Source of the DNA: Leuctra nigra
Taxonomy: Eukaryota; Arthropoda; Insecta; Plecoptera; Leuctridae
Assembly (NCBI GenBank): GCA_934045905.1
Contig: OW203768.1
Coordinates: 11,870,316 to 11,934,315, forward strand
Length of the DNA stretch: 64,000 bases
Reading direction: 5' to 3'
Made by a program: the position numbers and the translations under genes. The notes below the pieces were generated by a model. That model saw nothing but the letters and a program-made list of their open reading frames with translations, made no database searches and was not told the DNA's origin. Position 1 is the stretch's first letter. Each line of letters opens with the position of its first letter. Below, one piece after another: positions 13,201 through 20,833 of the stretch.

Positions 13201-16200
13201 TTTACTCTATACTATAACAACATTTAATCTTCTTTTATCGATACATATTTAGCATCGTCTAGAAGGACCTGCTTTAGTGATCGTTGTGGCCGATCGATGA
13301 AACATTACTAACAGCATGTATATGTGGTCGAGGGTGGAACATCACTAAAATTGTTGAATTAGATTATTATTAATAATAATGACGGATAATGAAATAATTA
13401 TCCAGAATGTCAAGACTTGTAACCGAATTTACTTCGCCTAGTAATCAGTAGCGTGAGCGTGATAAAGTTTACCAATGCATAGTTAACAATCTATATACAC
13501 TTCTAACTGCCAAAAAAAATTACTGGAATCAATTCTATAGCTATTATAGAGATGAATTCATCGTAAGTACCTACTGTTTCTTTCAGTCATATTGTAACGG
13601 CACTTTAATATAGGTACACTTTGTCAACCATAATCACTTTTGCGTAAGTACCGTTGTGAAAGCATAATTACAATTTTGAAATATGTGGAACTAACACAAA
13701 ATGGCGTTTATGAAAGCATGCAAAATAGTTCAATTCATACCTACAATATTGTTTTTCAATACTATAAACTATTAGTAAAACAAGTTTTTGATAAAGATCA
13801 TACTTGTTCAGTTGAAAATCTTGCAAATTTCTAGGACGTCATTTTCGAGAGTAAAATAATTTTCGAATTGTAACTGTGTTTGTTTTAATGCTACCTTACG
13901 TTGGAATAGTATAATGTTAGAGCAGGGCTGTTGTGAACAATGTAAAATCCAGACTAGAGTCATAAAACATCCGAGAATAAATGAAACGTTGAAATATAAA
14001 ATAATTTTCAAGTTGATAAGTTCTACAACTTAGGAAATGCTTGTCACCATCTTTTTTTTTACGAATCTCGGGTCTTTTGTGCTCCAAACGCTGGGAAAGT
14101 CTTGAATATTAGCCAGCCCTGCATTAGATCATTCTCATCATTAGATGGTCGATCACCACTCATTTAAATCTAACATATTCCATTCGTAGATGTTAGAGTC
14201 CCAGTACAATTCTCCAATCAATTACCTAATAGATTCACACGTAGATGAAACATATTGTAAAGTGTATCTACTTAACCCAACTACTGTTAAAATAAGCCAA
14301 TACATATAATGAACTTACAATGCCATAACAATCTGTTACAATATTATATCATCGTTTATCAATTATCAGTGTATGATTTTAATTTTAAAAGATTATAATT
14401 AAAAAGCTTTTTCTAAAAAAATAATTTGGGAGGACATCTACTATTTATTTTGCTTCTAGTACCATCAATTTTCTCTTATTCTATCCACTCCTCCACTGAC
14501 TTCAATCACCTTCCAACGTAGTGCTTCGCTCACATAACATACTATCAAGAACAGTCGCTACTCGCTATTTGTAACTAACCAACAGCTTTAGGTAGCCAAT
14601 ACAGTATCCGCTTCAAACTAAACCCTCTAGTGTGTTCTTTCGTTTCGTGCTTTAGTAACTGTCATATTAATTGGTGTATGCACGTCACAGGGGAAAAAAA
14701 CAGGTACAGTGAAACAATGTACTCTACGTTACTGAATATTTATATAAACATAATTTTACAATTCAATAATCTGTCCAAAAGAGAATGACAGATTCAGGTT
14801 TCAATATTTCATTACTTGCTTTTGAGTACGTATTTTGCTAAATACAAATTATGTTGTTGGAACCATTGTAAAACAGCCACAAATTGACGATCAGCTGTTA
14901 GGTCATCCCTTCAACTATGACTATATTTTATTTAAACAATGCCTGTTGTTCATATTTTGACGTCAATATTGAAAGAAAATGTATCATCAAACTGAAGAAA
15001 GTTGTAATTTTTTCCAAATGAGAAACCATGTGAGAGCCACTTGAAAATGCTGTATCGATTGTCAAACTTATTTTTCAAGTTATCATGCGATGAACGTCAG
15101 GCAAGTGAGGAAGTATGGGAAGAGTTTTAATACTAGTCACAGCTTCTGTTACAGCTCCCCGCTCCCCCTCAAGTCGGCTTTCCTGGAGCCCGCTCCGAGA
15201 TCCAGCTCCAGCGACAACCTGGAGAAGTTCTCGCCTCTGATTGGTCGAAGATCTCAGGGTGATTCCCCGCTGACTGCGTCGCCATTGGCCAGGAGGCTGA
15301 CGGGGGCGGATTCAAGTGCAGAGGGTGAGAATAACAGGTTTTGACATTACATCAATATAATTCACTACTGACCGAAAACTATTGCTTTGAAGGATTGAGG
15401 TACAGTCTTAAAATGACATATTTGACTTCCGAGTTTTTCTTACTAATTTATTGTAAAGAATGTGTAAGGCGTAAGTATCGAGTAAATGATGGTTTTTACT
15501 CTAGAACACAATTTCAACATGTCGGCCACACAGATAATTTTCGCTCAACCAATGAGAGGATTTTGCTCTATAATTGTGTAGGTCTATGTTCGTATGACAG
15601 TTATATTTTTTCAAAATGTCAGATCTAATGTTCTATGGTCTGGATAGCTCCAAAAATTAATCAAATCCCATAAGAGTAAGTACCATAGTAAAGCTTGCTT
15701 AACTTTCAAACAAACCAGCTATTGTTATTTGATCTAAAAGAAAAGAAATTCTACATAAAGATGTAATTTAGATGTCTTCTAAATGTGGAGCCATCCAACC
15801 AATATTATGTTATGTTTTACAGTTTTGTATACCTACTGTAGTTAATTCTAATGATATCCATTGCTATTTCCGCAGGTTCGCCTAGCCGCGAGGACAGTAT
15901 TAAGCCAGGCAGTGGCGCCACCTCTCTAGTGCCGTCGGTGAGACTGCGATCCACGGGGTTGGCAGACTCGTTGCGGTCGCCCACCAACGGGTTCCCCAAG
16001 AGCGACCAGCCGCCACCCAAGTCGCCCATCCTCAAGCCGGTCGCCAAGGACGCAGTCAGCAAGAACAGTGAATCCACAGGTACTATATGATTTGTTCCTT
16101 TGTAAGTCTGTATCTTGTTTGATACAAAGCCAAGTACAAAAAGTACAAAAACTTATATAATGATTTGGCAGCTTGAATGATATTTCGTTGCATATTATGA

Positions 16201-18056
16201 CATTACTTTGACATCACGCTCAATAATAAGAACACTCAAACGATCTTGAAAATAGATCCAGGGAATTTTATCTCTCTCACTGAGCTCCAACGATCACCTT
16301 AATAATAAATTATGCTTTATTATGCACGTGTTATCCAAATGTGTAACCCTTTATTCTCCTCCAGCCTTGAAACCGAGCGCCGTGGTCAAAGTAAAGCCGC
16401 CGCCTCCGATCGCGCCCAAGCCGCGCCCGTGGTCGGCGAGCGACCGCAAGTCGGGCGAGTTCACCGACAACGGCTCCAGCAGCGCCAACACGTCGGCAGC
16501 GAACACCCCGGACTCCGGGGACGCCCTGGACGTGTCCACCGACAGCGGCGTCGGCTCCATGGAGAAGAAGTCGGTCAGAGAACTGGCGGCTAGTCTCAAC
16601 AACAAGAAGACCACAGACAAGGGTGAGACGATCAAGATGATTCGTAACGCCAGCTTCGTGCGTTGGGTGTCGAGTTACATAAAGCTTTCGATGTTGGACT
16701 GCATGCTTTTAAGTTTTAATTGTATATTTTTAGTTAATCCCACACTTTGGTTCAATAGAGGTGACATGATTCATTCATTCAGTATCAAAAGTTTTTTTTT
16801 GTATACATATTTTTATTTTTAGTTAAAACTGCACTTTAGTTAAATAGTGGTGACATGATAAGTTTCGATAAGATGATGATTTCAAATGTAATTTTAAAAC
16901 ATGAGTCATACTGTTGAGCCTTCTTTCCGTCGTTCAATGGGAGTTTGATTTGGTTGACCTCTTTCATATATTTACTCTGTATGTAGTCTGTTCACAGTTA
17001 AAAATTACTTACACTTGGAATTAGGGAGGTTTACTGAGTTTTAAATTTTCAGCACATTCGGCTTATTTCTCAGAATATCCACTGCAATTTAGACAGCCTA
17101 ATAATAACAATAATTTATTCCTGCTTGATTCTTTCATGGCATTCATTTTATGTTGTTTACTTCATTCTAAAATTAAATTCATTTTGGGTTACCTATTGTG
17201 TTTTGCCTACTTACTGGCTAGCTCTAATTGTATTTTTATTTAGTTTTGCCCCATTTGTACAGTGCTTGGAATATATTTTGCTTTTGTTGTTTTTAAGCAT
17301 GTTGCTATGTGTTTATTTGCAATGTTTGTACAGATATTACAGAAACAACCCCAGTAGATAGCGCTAGTGGAGCTCAGCAGCCGGCTACTAAAGAGGTACG
17401 TTTTAAGCTTTTCATTTTATACAATCTCGATGAAATCACATTGAAATTTCTATTATATTCAATGGCATCTAGCTTGAGTAACTTATGTGAAGGTGACACC
17501 CTCCTTTAGCATTTTACTTTGTTCATACCATTTTGTGGTACACACAGGGCCATATATTATTATCATCTTTCACCCACTTTTTTAACTTTTTATGCTATTT
17601 TTGACATTGACCTTGGTGCTCCTATGATACCTTTCTGAAAATGAGATGCTTTATCATCTTTCTTGAAGGCAAACTGAGAAGAAAGCTTGATTTTATACAT
17701 GATGACATAACATTTATGATAATTCTTTTGTATTCACTTTTTGTATATGACTACTTTTCTATGTTTGCCTGGGCCACTATAACTACCATATTTGGACAGT
17801 AGGCAGTTTGAAATCCCTGTAGGTACACATTTCATTACTGTATGCAAAGATTTTCGCTAAGTGGTCTTTTTCAAAGTCAAGAGAAAATAAATCGTAATGT
17901 CCAAGATATCACATCTATTTACTGCGACGAAGTTTTAACGAATGCATTGTTGTTCGGCAGGCGACAACGGCTGAGGTGCGCCGTCGAGAACGACAAACGC
18001 GACGGCGCTTCTTCGAGCACGACTTCGCGTACGAGGACGACGTCGTCAACGTCTGA
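926..18056 (+). CDS. CARMIL: CARMIL, C-terminal half (12 exons, 5' partial)
   Basis: CARMIL proteins bind the barbed-end capping protein at the cell cortex, weaken its grip on actin and link it to Arp2/3 and myosin-I. Twelve exons join in compatible phases (out-phases 2,0,0,0,0,2,2,1,1,1,0) into 613 codons plus TGA. Numbering from the first residue visible here: 1-127 helical region corresponding to the family's post-LRR dimerization domain; 128-245 basic, Ser-rich linker; 246-262 the CPI motif (L-x-H-x-x-K-x-R-P-K, then R-x-P), which identifies the family; 487-497 a PxxP-rich SH3 ligand; 589-598 an Arg cluster followed by an acidic end. Family members are about 1,300 residues, so the PH and LRR half should lie upstream of base 1. 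The exons are GC-rich, the introns about one-third GC. The family call is firm; the paralogue is not resolved, and exon ends are read from splice consensus only. Confidence 0.87.
1219..2033 (+). other. CARMIL intron
   Basis: An 815-nt GT-AG intron, AT-rich. I see no repeat family or coding signal in it. Confidence 0.7.
2034..2121 (+). CDS. CARMIL: CARMIL exon 2 of window
   Basis: This is an 88-nt exon with acceptor CCCGCAG and donor GTGAGT. Phase 2 in completes an Asn codon, followed by 29 codons reading ELNLAVAAHVSDRITDEVIE and ending HKSL. It continues the helical region and leaves in phase 0. Confidence 0.85.
2740..2850. repeat. Foldback sequence, about 110 bp
   Basis: Arms of about 33 bp, CCTTGTCGTCTCGTATCAAT and its near-perfect complement ending in ACGAGACGACAAGG, around a 43-nt loop that can itself partly pair. 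Confidence 0.7.
2925..3125. repeat. Direct repeat of a 50-bp foldback motif
   Basis: ACTACATTG-AATGTTAAAATTACAAATGC-ATGTAGTGTTA occurs at about 2938 and again at about 3077, 139 bp apart. The ACTACAT and ATGTAGT ends of each copy are inverted, so each can form a stem. Confidence 0.6.
4020..4337. mobile_element. MITE with about 75-bp terminal inverted repeats
   Basis: The left arm begins GGAGGCCAAGTCTTGAAACT and the right arm ends with its complement (AGTTTCAAGACTTGGCCTCC). The arms match over about 75 bp with few changes. A CTG flanks both sides and may be a 3-bp target duplication. The interior is AT-rich. Confidence 0.8.
5307..5453 (+). CDS. CARMIL: CARMIL exon 3 of window: basic/Ser-rich linker
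   Basis: This exon is 147 nt (49 codons) and symmetric in phase 0. The acceptor is CTCTCTACAG and the donor GTAAGC. It encodes LGDVSKKRSSTPDVLRTRSR followed by a Ser/Asn-rich stretch ending DQSPM. A basic, Ser-rich, disordered linker ahead of the CPI motif is typical of the family and is a likely phosphorylation target (inference). Confidence 0.85.
5783..5992. mobile_element. MITE family A copy
   Basis: The ends AGAGAATGGGATTAAAATCT and its inverted form carry the family core CTACATAA...GGCTTCATTTC. It shares an internal ACGTTTTAACA motif with other copies. Confidence 0.75.
6811..6831 (+). CDS. CARMIL: Candidate 21-nt CARMIL microexon (KLEYLNL)
   Basis: Twenty-one bases encode KLEYLNL between a pyrimidine-rich acceptor (GTGCCCGTCCTCGGATGTCCAG) region and a perfect GTAAGT donor. 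Phase is 0 on both sides, so inclusion or skipping keeps the CARMIL frame. Local GC is raised, as around the other exons. The peptide itself is too short to confirm by family similarity, so the call rests on splice sites and phase. Confidence 0.5.
6951..7119. mobile_element. MITE family A copy
   Basis: The left end is AATCTACATAAATAGGCTCC and the right end AATGGAGTATTTTTATGTTG, inverted and diverged. It lies 120 bp downstream of the candidate CARMIL microexon. Confidence 0.7.
7609..9285 (+). CDS. LINE reverse transcriptase (partial ORF2)
   Basis: The open frame has 558 codons, ending TAG at 9283-9285. Its in-frame ATG is supplied by the target-site duplication, so it is not the element's native start. 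Visible RT motifs: NYRGVTL-type finger region, motif A FLDLVKAYDR (about 8149-8178), motif B EGLKQGSVLSP, and catalytic YADD at 8431-8442. The C-terminal part has a Lys/Arg/Glu-rich domain with RLRWYGHMKRM and GRPRTKW motifs, as in RTE-like arthropod LINEs. Codon use is purine-rich, unlike CARMIL exons. The upstream endonuclease is lost, so the copy cannot mobilise itself. The clade assignment (RTE-like) is tentative. Confidence 0.85.
   Translation: MWKEYFKELLQGEAVQRKDRETNRRMAEESEGVAGEIPGQMEVKEMLKKMKNGKAPGMDEVSVEMLKASGQKGIEWLCRVIQAAWTQCDVPEDWGKGILIPIFKKGDRKRCCNYRGVTLMCQTAKLYEKIIERRVAESIESKLREEQYGFRRGRSTIDLIFAVRQIMEDRWEKGNGMRMIFLDLVKAYDRMPREEVWRCLEKKGVDSGVIQRIQSMYKKNSSCVQTGVGKTDWFEVREGLKQGSVLSPTLFTVVMDEMLREVEPEDQEDTRTLIYADDVLVWAETEEELQEKLNRWEEVTAKYGLEISREKSETMVMERQQKTRCRMQMRGEELTEKDEFKYLGSVLAKDGKVDREIERRVRAAEVFYQSVRKLLWNEDVPQRCKILLYKTYFVPILIYAAVTWPMGGKEEMKMQAAEMKFLRSVAGVTKMDKVRSAKIRKDLEVESLRFKLGKERLRWYGHMKRMGKERIPCREAERAAMGVRRKAGRPRTKWINGIEAAAEERGECWGVITTEKWWEDRERWRELVEREEAEELEEEIEEVWSVGLGKSALRTQVP
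7612..9351 (+). mobile_element. 5'-truncated LINE with intact reverse-transcriptase ORF
   Basis: A non-LTR retrotransposon insertion inside a CARMIL intron, in the same orientation as the gene. It is flanked by a perfect 10-bp target-site duplication, TAATACAATG, at 7602-7611 and 9352-9361. The left end falls inside the ORF, so the endonuclease and N-terminal part are missing. There is no poly(A) tail; the 3' end is a short AT-rich ATATATTAT stretch. The perfect duplication and open frame indicate a recent insertion. Confidence 0.88.
10637..10805 (+). mobile_element. tRNA-derived SINE (diverged copy)
   Basis: Box B GGTTCAATTCC at 10669-10679 is followed, after a variable stretch, by GCTGGAATAGTACCATACTA and AATAGACC, then CTCCCAATCATCA. 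This is a diverged match to the full SINE near 24,035. It lies in a CARMIL intron, about 100 bp before an exon. Confidence 0.6.
10902..11105 (+). CDS. CARMIL: CARMIL exon 5 of window: start of CPI motif
   Basis: This exon is 204 nt (68 codons), symmetric in phase 0, with acceptor ACGTTTTGCAG and a weaker donor GTCAGC. It begins ATPHLSSKRKSLHGRKLRPK, then has an acidic Leu/Pro segment (DDIPDLLPSLPRSAEESLD), and ends LQHLVK. That ending is the first part of the capping-protein-interaction motif and continues in the next exon. Confidence 0.9.
11419..11579 (+). CDS. CARMIL: CARMIL exon 6 of window: rest of CPI motif
   Basis: This exon is 161 nt with phase 0 in and phase 2 out (donor GTGCGT). It opens GRPKRAKTRAPTRP, which joined to LQHLVK from the previous exon matches the CPI consensus with Val for Thr and Thr for the first Arg of the RR pair. 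It is followed by RPAEIIENVQDLGEGLETFF and a Thr/Pro-rich end. The position corresponds to the CARMIL-specific interaction region after CPI. Confidence 0.9.
12400..12537 (+). CDS. CARMIL: CARMIL exon 7 of window: disordered segment
   Basis: This 138-nt exon, phase 2 in and out, encodes a Ser/Pro/Asp/Lys-rich low-complexity peptide (SSQTFPSEGSPNHSGADF to EKPSKGGG). The donor reads AG then GTAGAC. Reading through the donor gives an immediate TAG, so intron retention would truncate the protein here. Because it is phase-symmetric, the exon could be skipped without a frameshift. Confidence 0.8.
12806..12974. mobile_element. Short MITE, about 30-bp inverted ends
   Basis: CTTACAGTTCGTTTTTCCTT...GAACTC on the left pairs with GAGTTCAAGCATAGGAAAAA CGAACTGTAGTAAG on the right. 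The 169-bp element has a GC-richer interior. It lies in a CARMIL intron. Confidence 0.7.
15155..15324 (+). CDS. CARMIL: CARMIL exon 8 of window: Ser/Pro-rich segment
   Basis: This is a 170-nt exon, phase 2 in and phase 1 out, with acceptor TTCTGTTACAG and donor GTGAGA. It encodes SSPLPLKSAFLEPAPRSSSS, then DNLEKFSPLIGRRSQGDSPL and LARRLTG. The peptide is proline- and serine-rich, with basic patches suited to SH3 or kinase docking (inference). Confidence 0.82.
15876..16079 (+). CDS. CARMIL: CARMIL exon 9 of window: Pro-rich segment
   Basis: This exon is 204 nt, phase 1 in and out. The acceptor is TTTCCGCAG; the donor GTACTA is weak. The peptide runs from GSPSREDSIKPGSG through SPTNGFPKSDQPPPKSPILK to NSESTG. 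The QPPPKSPILKP stretch is a candidate SH3 ligand. Confidence 0.83.
16365..16622 (+). CDS. CARMIL: CARMIL exon 10 of window: SH3-ligand region
   Basis: This exon is 258 nt, phase 1 in and out, with acceptor TTCTCCTCCAG and donor GTGAGA. It encodes KVKPPPPIAPKPRPWS, a run of overlapping PxxP cores with basic residues, then an acidic/Ser segment and KKSVRELAASLNNKK. Proline-rich sequence near the C terminus is the CARMIL region that recruits myosin-I and other SH3 proteins. High GC continues about 45 nt past the donor, so an alternative donor is possible. The one used here is strongest and fits the next exon. Confidence 0.85.
17334..17395 (+). CDS. CARMIL: CARMIL exon 11 of window
   Basis: A 62-nt exon, phase 1 in and phase 0 out, with acceptor GTTTGTACAG and donor GTACGT. 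It encodes DITETTPVDSASGAQQPATK plus Glu. It is supported mainly by phase continuity with the exons on either side. Confidence 0.75.
17961..18056 (+). CDS. CARMIL: CARMIL terminal exon
   Basis: The acceptor is TTGTTCGGCAG. Phase 0 reads ATTAEVRRRERQTRRRFFEH, then an acidic tail ending VVNV and TGA at 18054-18056. The Arg-rich cluster could bind acidic lipids or act as a localization signal (inference). An AATAAA begins 3 nt after the stop. Confidence 0.82.
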   Translation, partial: ATTAEVRRRERQTRRRFFEHDFAYEDDVVNV

Positions 18057-18058
18057 GC

Positions 18059-18064
18059 AATAAA
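18059..18064 (+). terminator. CARMIL proximal polyadenylation signal
   Basis: A canonical AATAAA begins 3 nt after the CARMIL stop, which would give a very short 3' UTR. Further AATAAA hexamers at 19411-19416 and 19747-19752 are candidate distal sites. Which one is used cannot be read from sequence. Confidence 0.45.
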
Positions 18065-20833
18065 GTGATTCCACGTCGGAATAGAATATATTACATCTGT
18101 AACCAAATAATTATTACATTACCGACATAGATTTAAGAGATGATTCATAGTTTGCGGAACACACAACAATGAAATGATTAACAAAGGGAGAAAACTTTGT
18201 TTATAATTGTCAAAAATATTTGCGAATTTCGGAAATGCCTCTCAAATGCCACTAACGAGTTGTCTATTAGTTACTTGATTGTTGCGATTTTCGGAAGCAA
18301 ACTATGGGTACGATAATTTTATTAACATGATATTTACTAATATTTCATGCATTTTAAAACTATATTATTCCATGAATTAAATACAACTAAGATATTGTCA
18401 AATCAATGCAATATTAACTTCCAATCTTTGTTACTAACTGTTTGAAAGTTTATCCATTTTTATTTGTCATATTTATGACTAGACCATGATTTTTTTTTAG
18501 TTAGTCGATTGATTACTCAATTTCATGCCAAGCAAATTGATAGAATTTAGACCAAACTACAACTTTTACAGTTGTACTTGCCCCTGTAAGCGATGCTGCT
18601 AATTAAACCAAAATGATAAATGATCTTTCCATCACTTTATCTAAACCTTTTATTCTCTAGCAGCAAACCAAATAACAATCATGTAAAATACTGGGTTTTT
18701 GAAATTGAAAAATTCCAGGTGTGTATTGGATGGAGTTTAAGGAAGAATGTGTCGCGTATTTTGACAACTGACTAGAGCAGCGTAATGTATTTGCTAGGCA
18801 TAATGGCAACTAACTTCCTTTTAGTCCGACAACAGTCTACATATAGTTGAGCCAAGTTTTAGTAGGCTCAAAATCCTTCCATCACAACAGAATGGAAAAA
18901 AACGACCAATGGGTTTTCGCTTTGTGCTTAATGTAATTATTTGATTGGTGAAAACTGTTCTGCTCTGTTGTGATTTATGGTAAAATGCGCCAAATTTAAG
19001 TCAAATTAATTTTTATATTATTCATTCATAATTTTTTAAGTAACTGATAAAACCTTTGCTCAAATTCTTAAAAATTAATTATTGAACATAGCATTTGGAC
19101 TTGTTAGAATTTTAGCAGAGACTTTGGTTCCTTTTAATATTTTATACTTTGAATACTACAATATTTTAAAGATAACATTGTTTCCAGAAATTGAGCAAAT
19201 TATACAAAATAGGAGATATTATTGCTGCACTTTTGCATCACAATTTCGTAGAAAAGCGAGAAAGATATTATAGTCAATAGATGTTTCGATGGAGTATGGA
19301 ATTGAATATACTGTATTATATATTAATATTATCAGTATGCTCCATTTTAATGTGATACATATTGAATTACCCACTTGTTTCTAGTTGCTGTAGTCCCTTT
19401 TCCTTACATTAATAAATAATATTGTTTATTTAAATATCCCCTTCCTACGAATTTCCATTGTGCTAAATTTTGTGTTCAGTTGCTCGAATATTATAAAGTA
19501 CTCTGTAATTCAATTTACGGTCTTTTATATTAAAGAAATGTTGCAACAATCATTTTGTTTATGTTATTTTTCTACCATTGACCTTTAAAGTTTAAATCCC
19601 TTAACCTCGATTATTAATCCCATCATCATTCAAACATATTTGGAGTTCTTTTCAAAGAAATTAAAGACTACCTACAATCAGTCATGTATTTAAACCATAT
19701 GTCGCACATTAACATATTGTTATTAATTATCCTATTGTGTTGACTAAATAAAGAAGGCTCCACCTAAGTACTTTTCCTCTGAGCAAATTCTTTCCATAGT
19801 GAAAGTACCTTTGCCAAATGAAGGACGAGACTAATTTAAAAGGTGTCAAAAATAACACAGACAATGTGTTTTTACTTCTTTACTGTTAACACCCACTTTA
19901 AGTTCATTACTAATAATTTGTTGTGGATAGTGTGAATACTATAAGAAAGTATGTCCATCTCTGTTTTGAAACCGGCTTCCTTGTTTTTTTTTCTTCTGCA
20001 GTGAACACTTTCTCCACAACCTACGGCGCTGTGTTTGATGTTAGACTTTAATAACGGCTTCTGATTCATTCTGGTTGAATTCTTCAGCACTTCGACTTAG
20101 TATTATGCAAATTATAAGGTGAACTAAATCCGGAGCTGTCGATATATGATTAAGAAGATTGGATAGATTGCAGTTAGTAATTTATTTCGTTGATTTCTAA
20201 ATCATTACAGCATTTTCTCTCTGAGAAGATCGACATTTCTACTATTCAATATTGATATTTTCGACAATGTGAAAATTACAAATTGTGATGTAGGTATTCA
20301 AGAAATTACAACAAAATAAAAAATTCAACAATAATTGACCATGCGCCATTGGCCGGTACATTATACCATTTCGCATTTACTGCAATAAAAAATATGCGAT
20401 CTTGAGGGTCGAAGGGATGGGTATACCTACCTAAAAACAAATAAGACGTTTGCCCCCCCCCCCCCCCTACGGTCTTTCACCCCTTCCAAGACTTCATCAA
20501 AAAACGGAAAAATACGTCTAACGTAATTGTTTTGTTTTCTAATATCCCGGAAATGAAGCTGGACATTTTCTCTGAGTTTTCTCAATAATTAAGTATTTTT
20601 TAATAGTACCTTATCAATTTTTCATTATTATCATTGTTATCATGTTTAATTTACTTGAACTTGAAAATGTTATAAATTATTATTAAAAACAAAATGCAGA
20701 ATAGAGAATAAAATACCAGTTCAATGTCGTGTACACAAATATTAATTGAACAGGTCTACGGTAACAATATAAAAAAGTATAAAAACATTGACACAGTCTT
20801 CCAGGCAGTTTATAACAGGTGCTCAGTTAAAGA
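18065..20833. other. Convergent intergenic region / 3' UTRs
   Basis: This 2.8-kb stretch separates the tail-to-tail CARMIL and ACADVL genes. It is AT-rich, with candidate distal AATAAA sites for CARMIL and a C15 tract at 20453-20467. A diverged inverted match (CACAACAGA / TCTGTTGTG) spans about 18885-18972. I see no further gene. Confidence 0.6.

Larger units (their letters stand above)
11580..15154 (+). other. CARMIL introns, mostly unique sequence
   Basis: Two introns around exon 7. The first has a short tandem of ACAGCTTACATAG-like units at about 11875-11932. The second has a foldback at 12806-12974 and otherwise AT-rich unique DNA with no coding signal. Part of the exon 7 acceptor region (ACTAACAGCATGT) recurs near 13,305. 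Confidence 0.6.
15325..17960 (+). other. CARMIL 3' introns
   Basis: Four introns (about 551, 285, 711 and 565 nt) between the last five exons. They are AT-rich with no repeat I recognise. The open frames in them are short and lack exon-like GC. Confidence 0.65.

Noticed and set aside
13300..13330. Second copy of the exon 7 acceptor sequence (ACTAACAGCATGT)
   Set aside because: It resembles a branch-point region but is followed by no open exon-like sequence; probably coincidence or a small duplication.
16322..16822. 166-codon plus-strand frame reading past the exon 10 donor
   Set aside because: The exon part is real, but the extension after 16,622 is AT-rich intron. Phase continuity with exon 11 supports splicing at GTGAGA.
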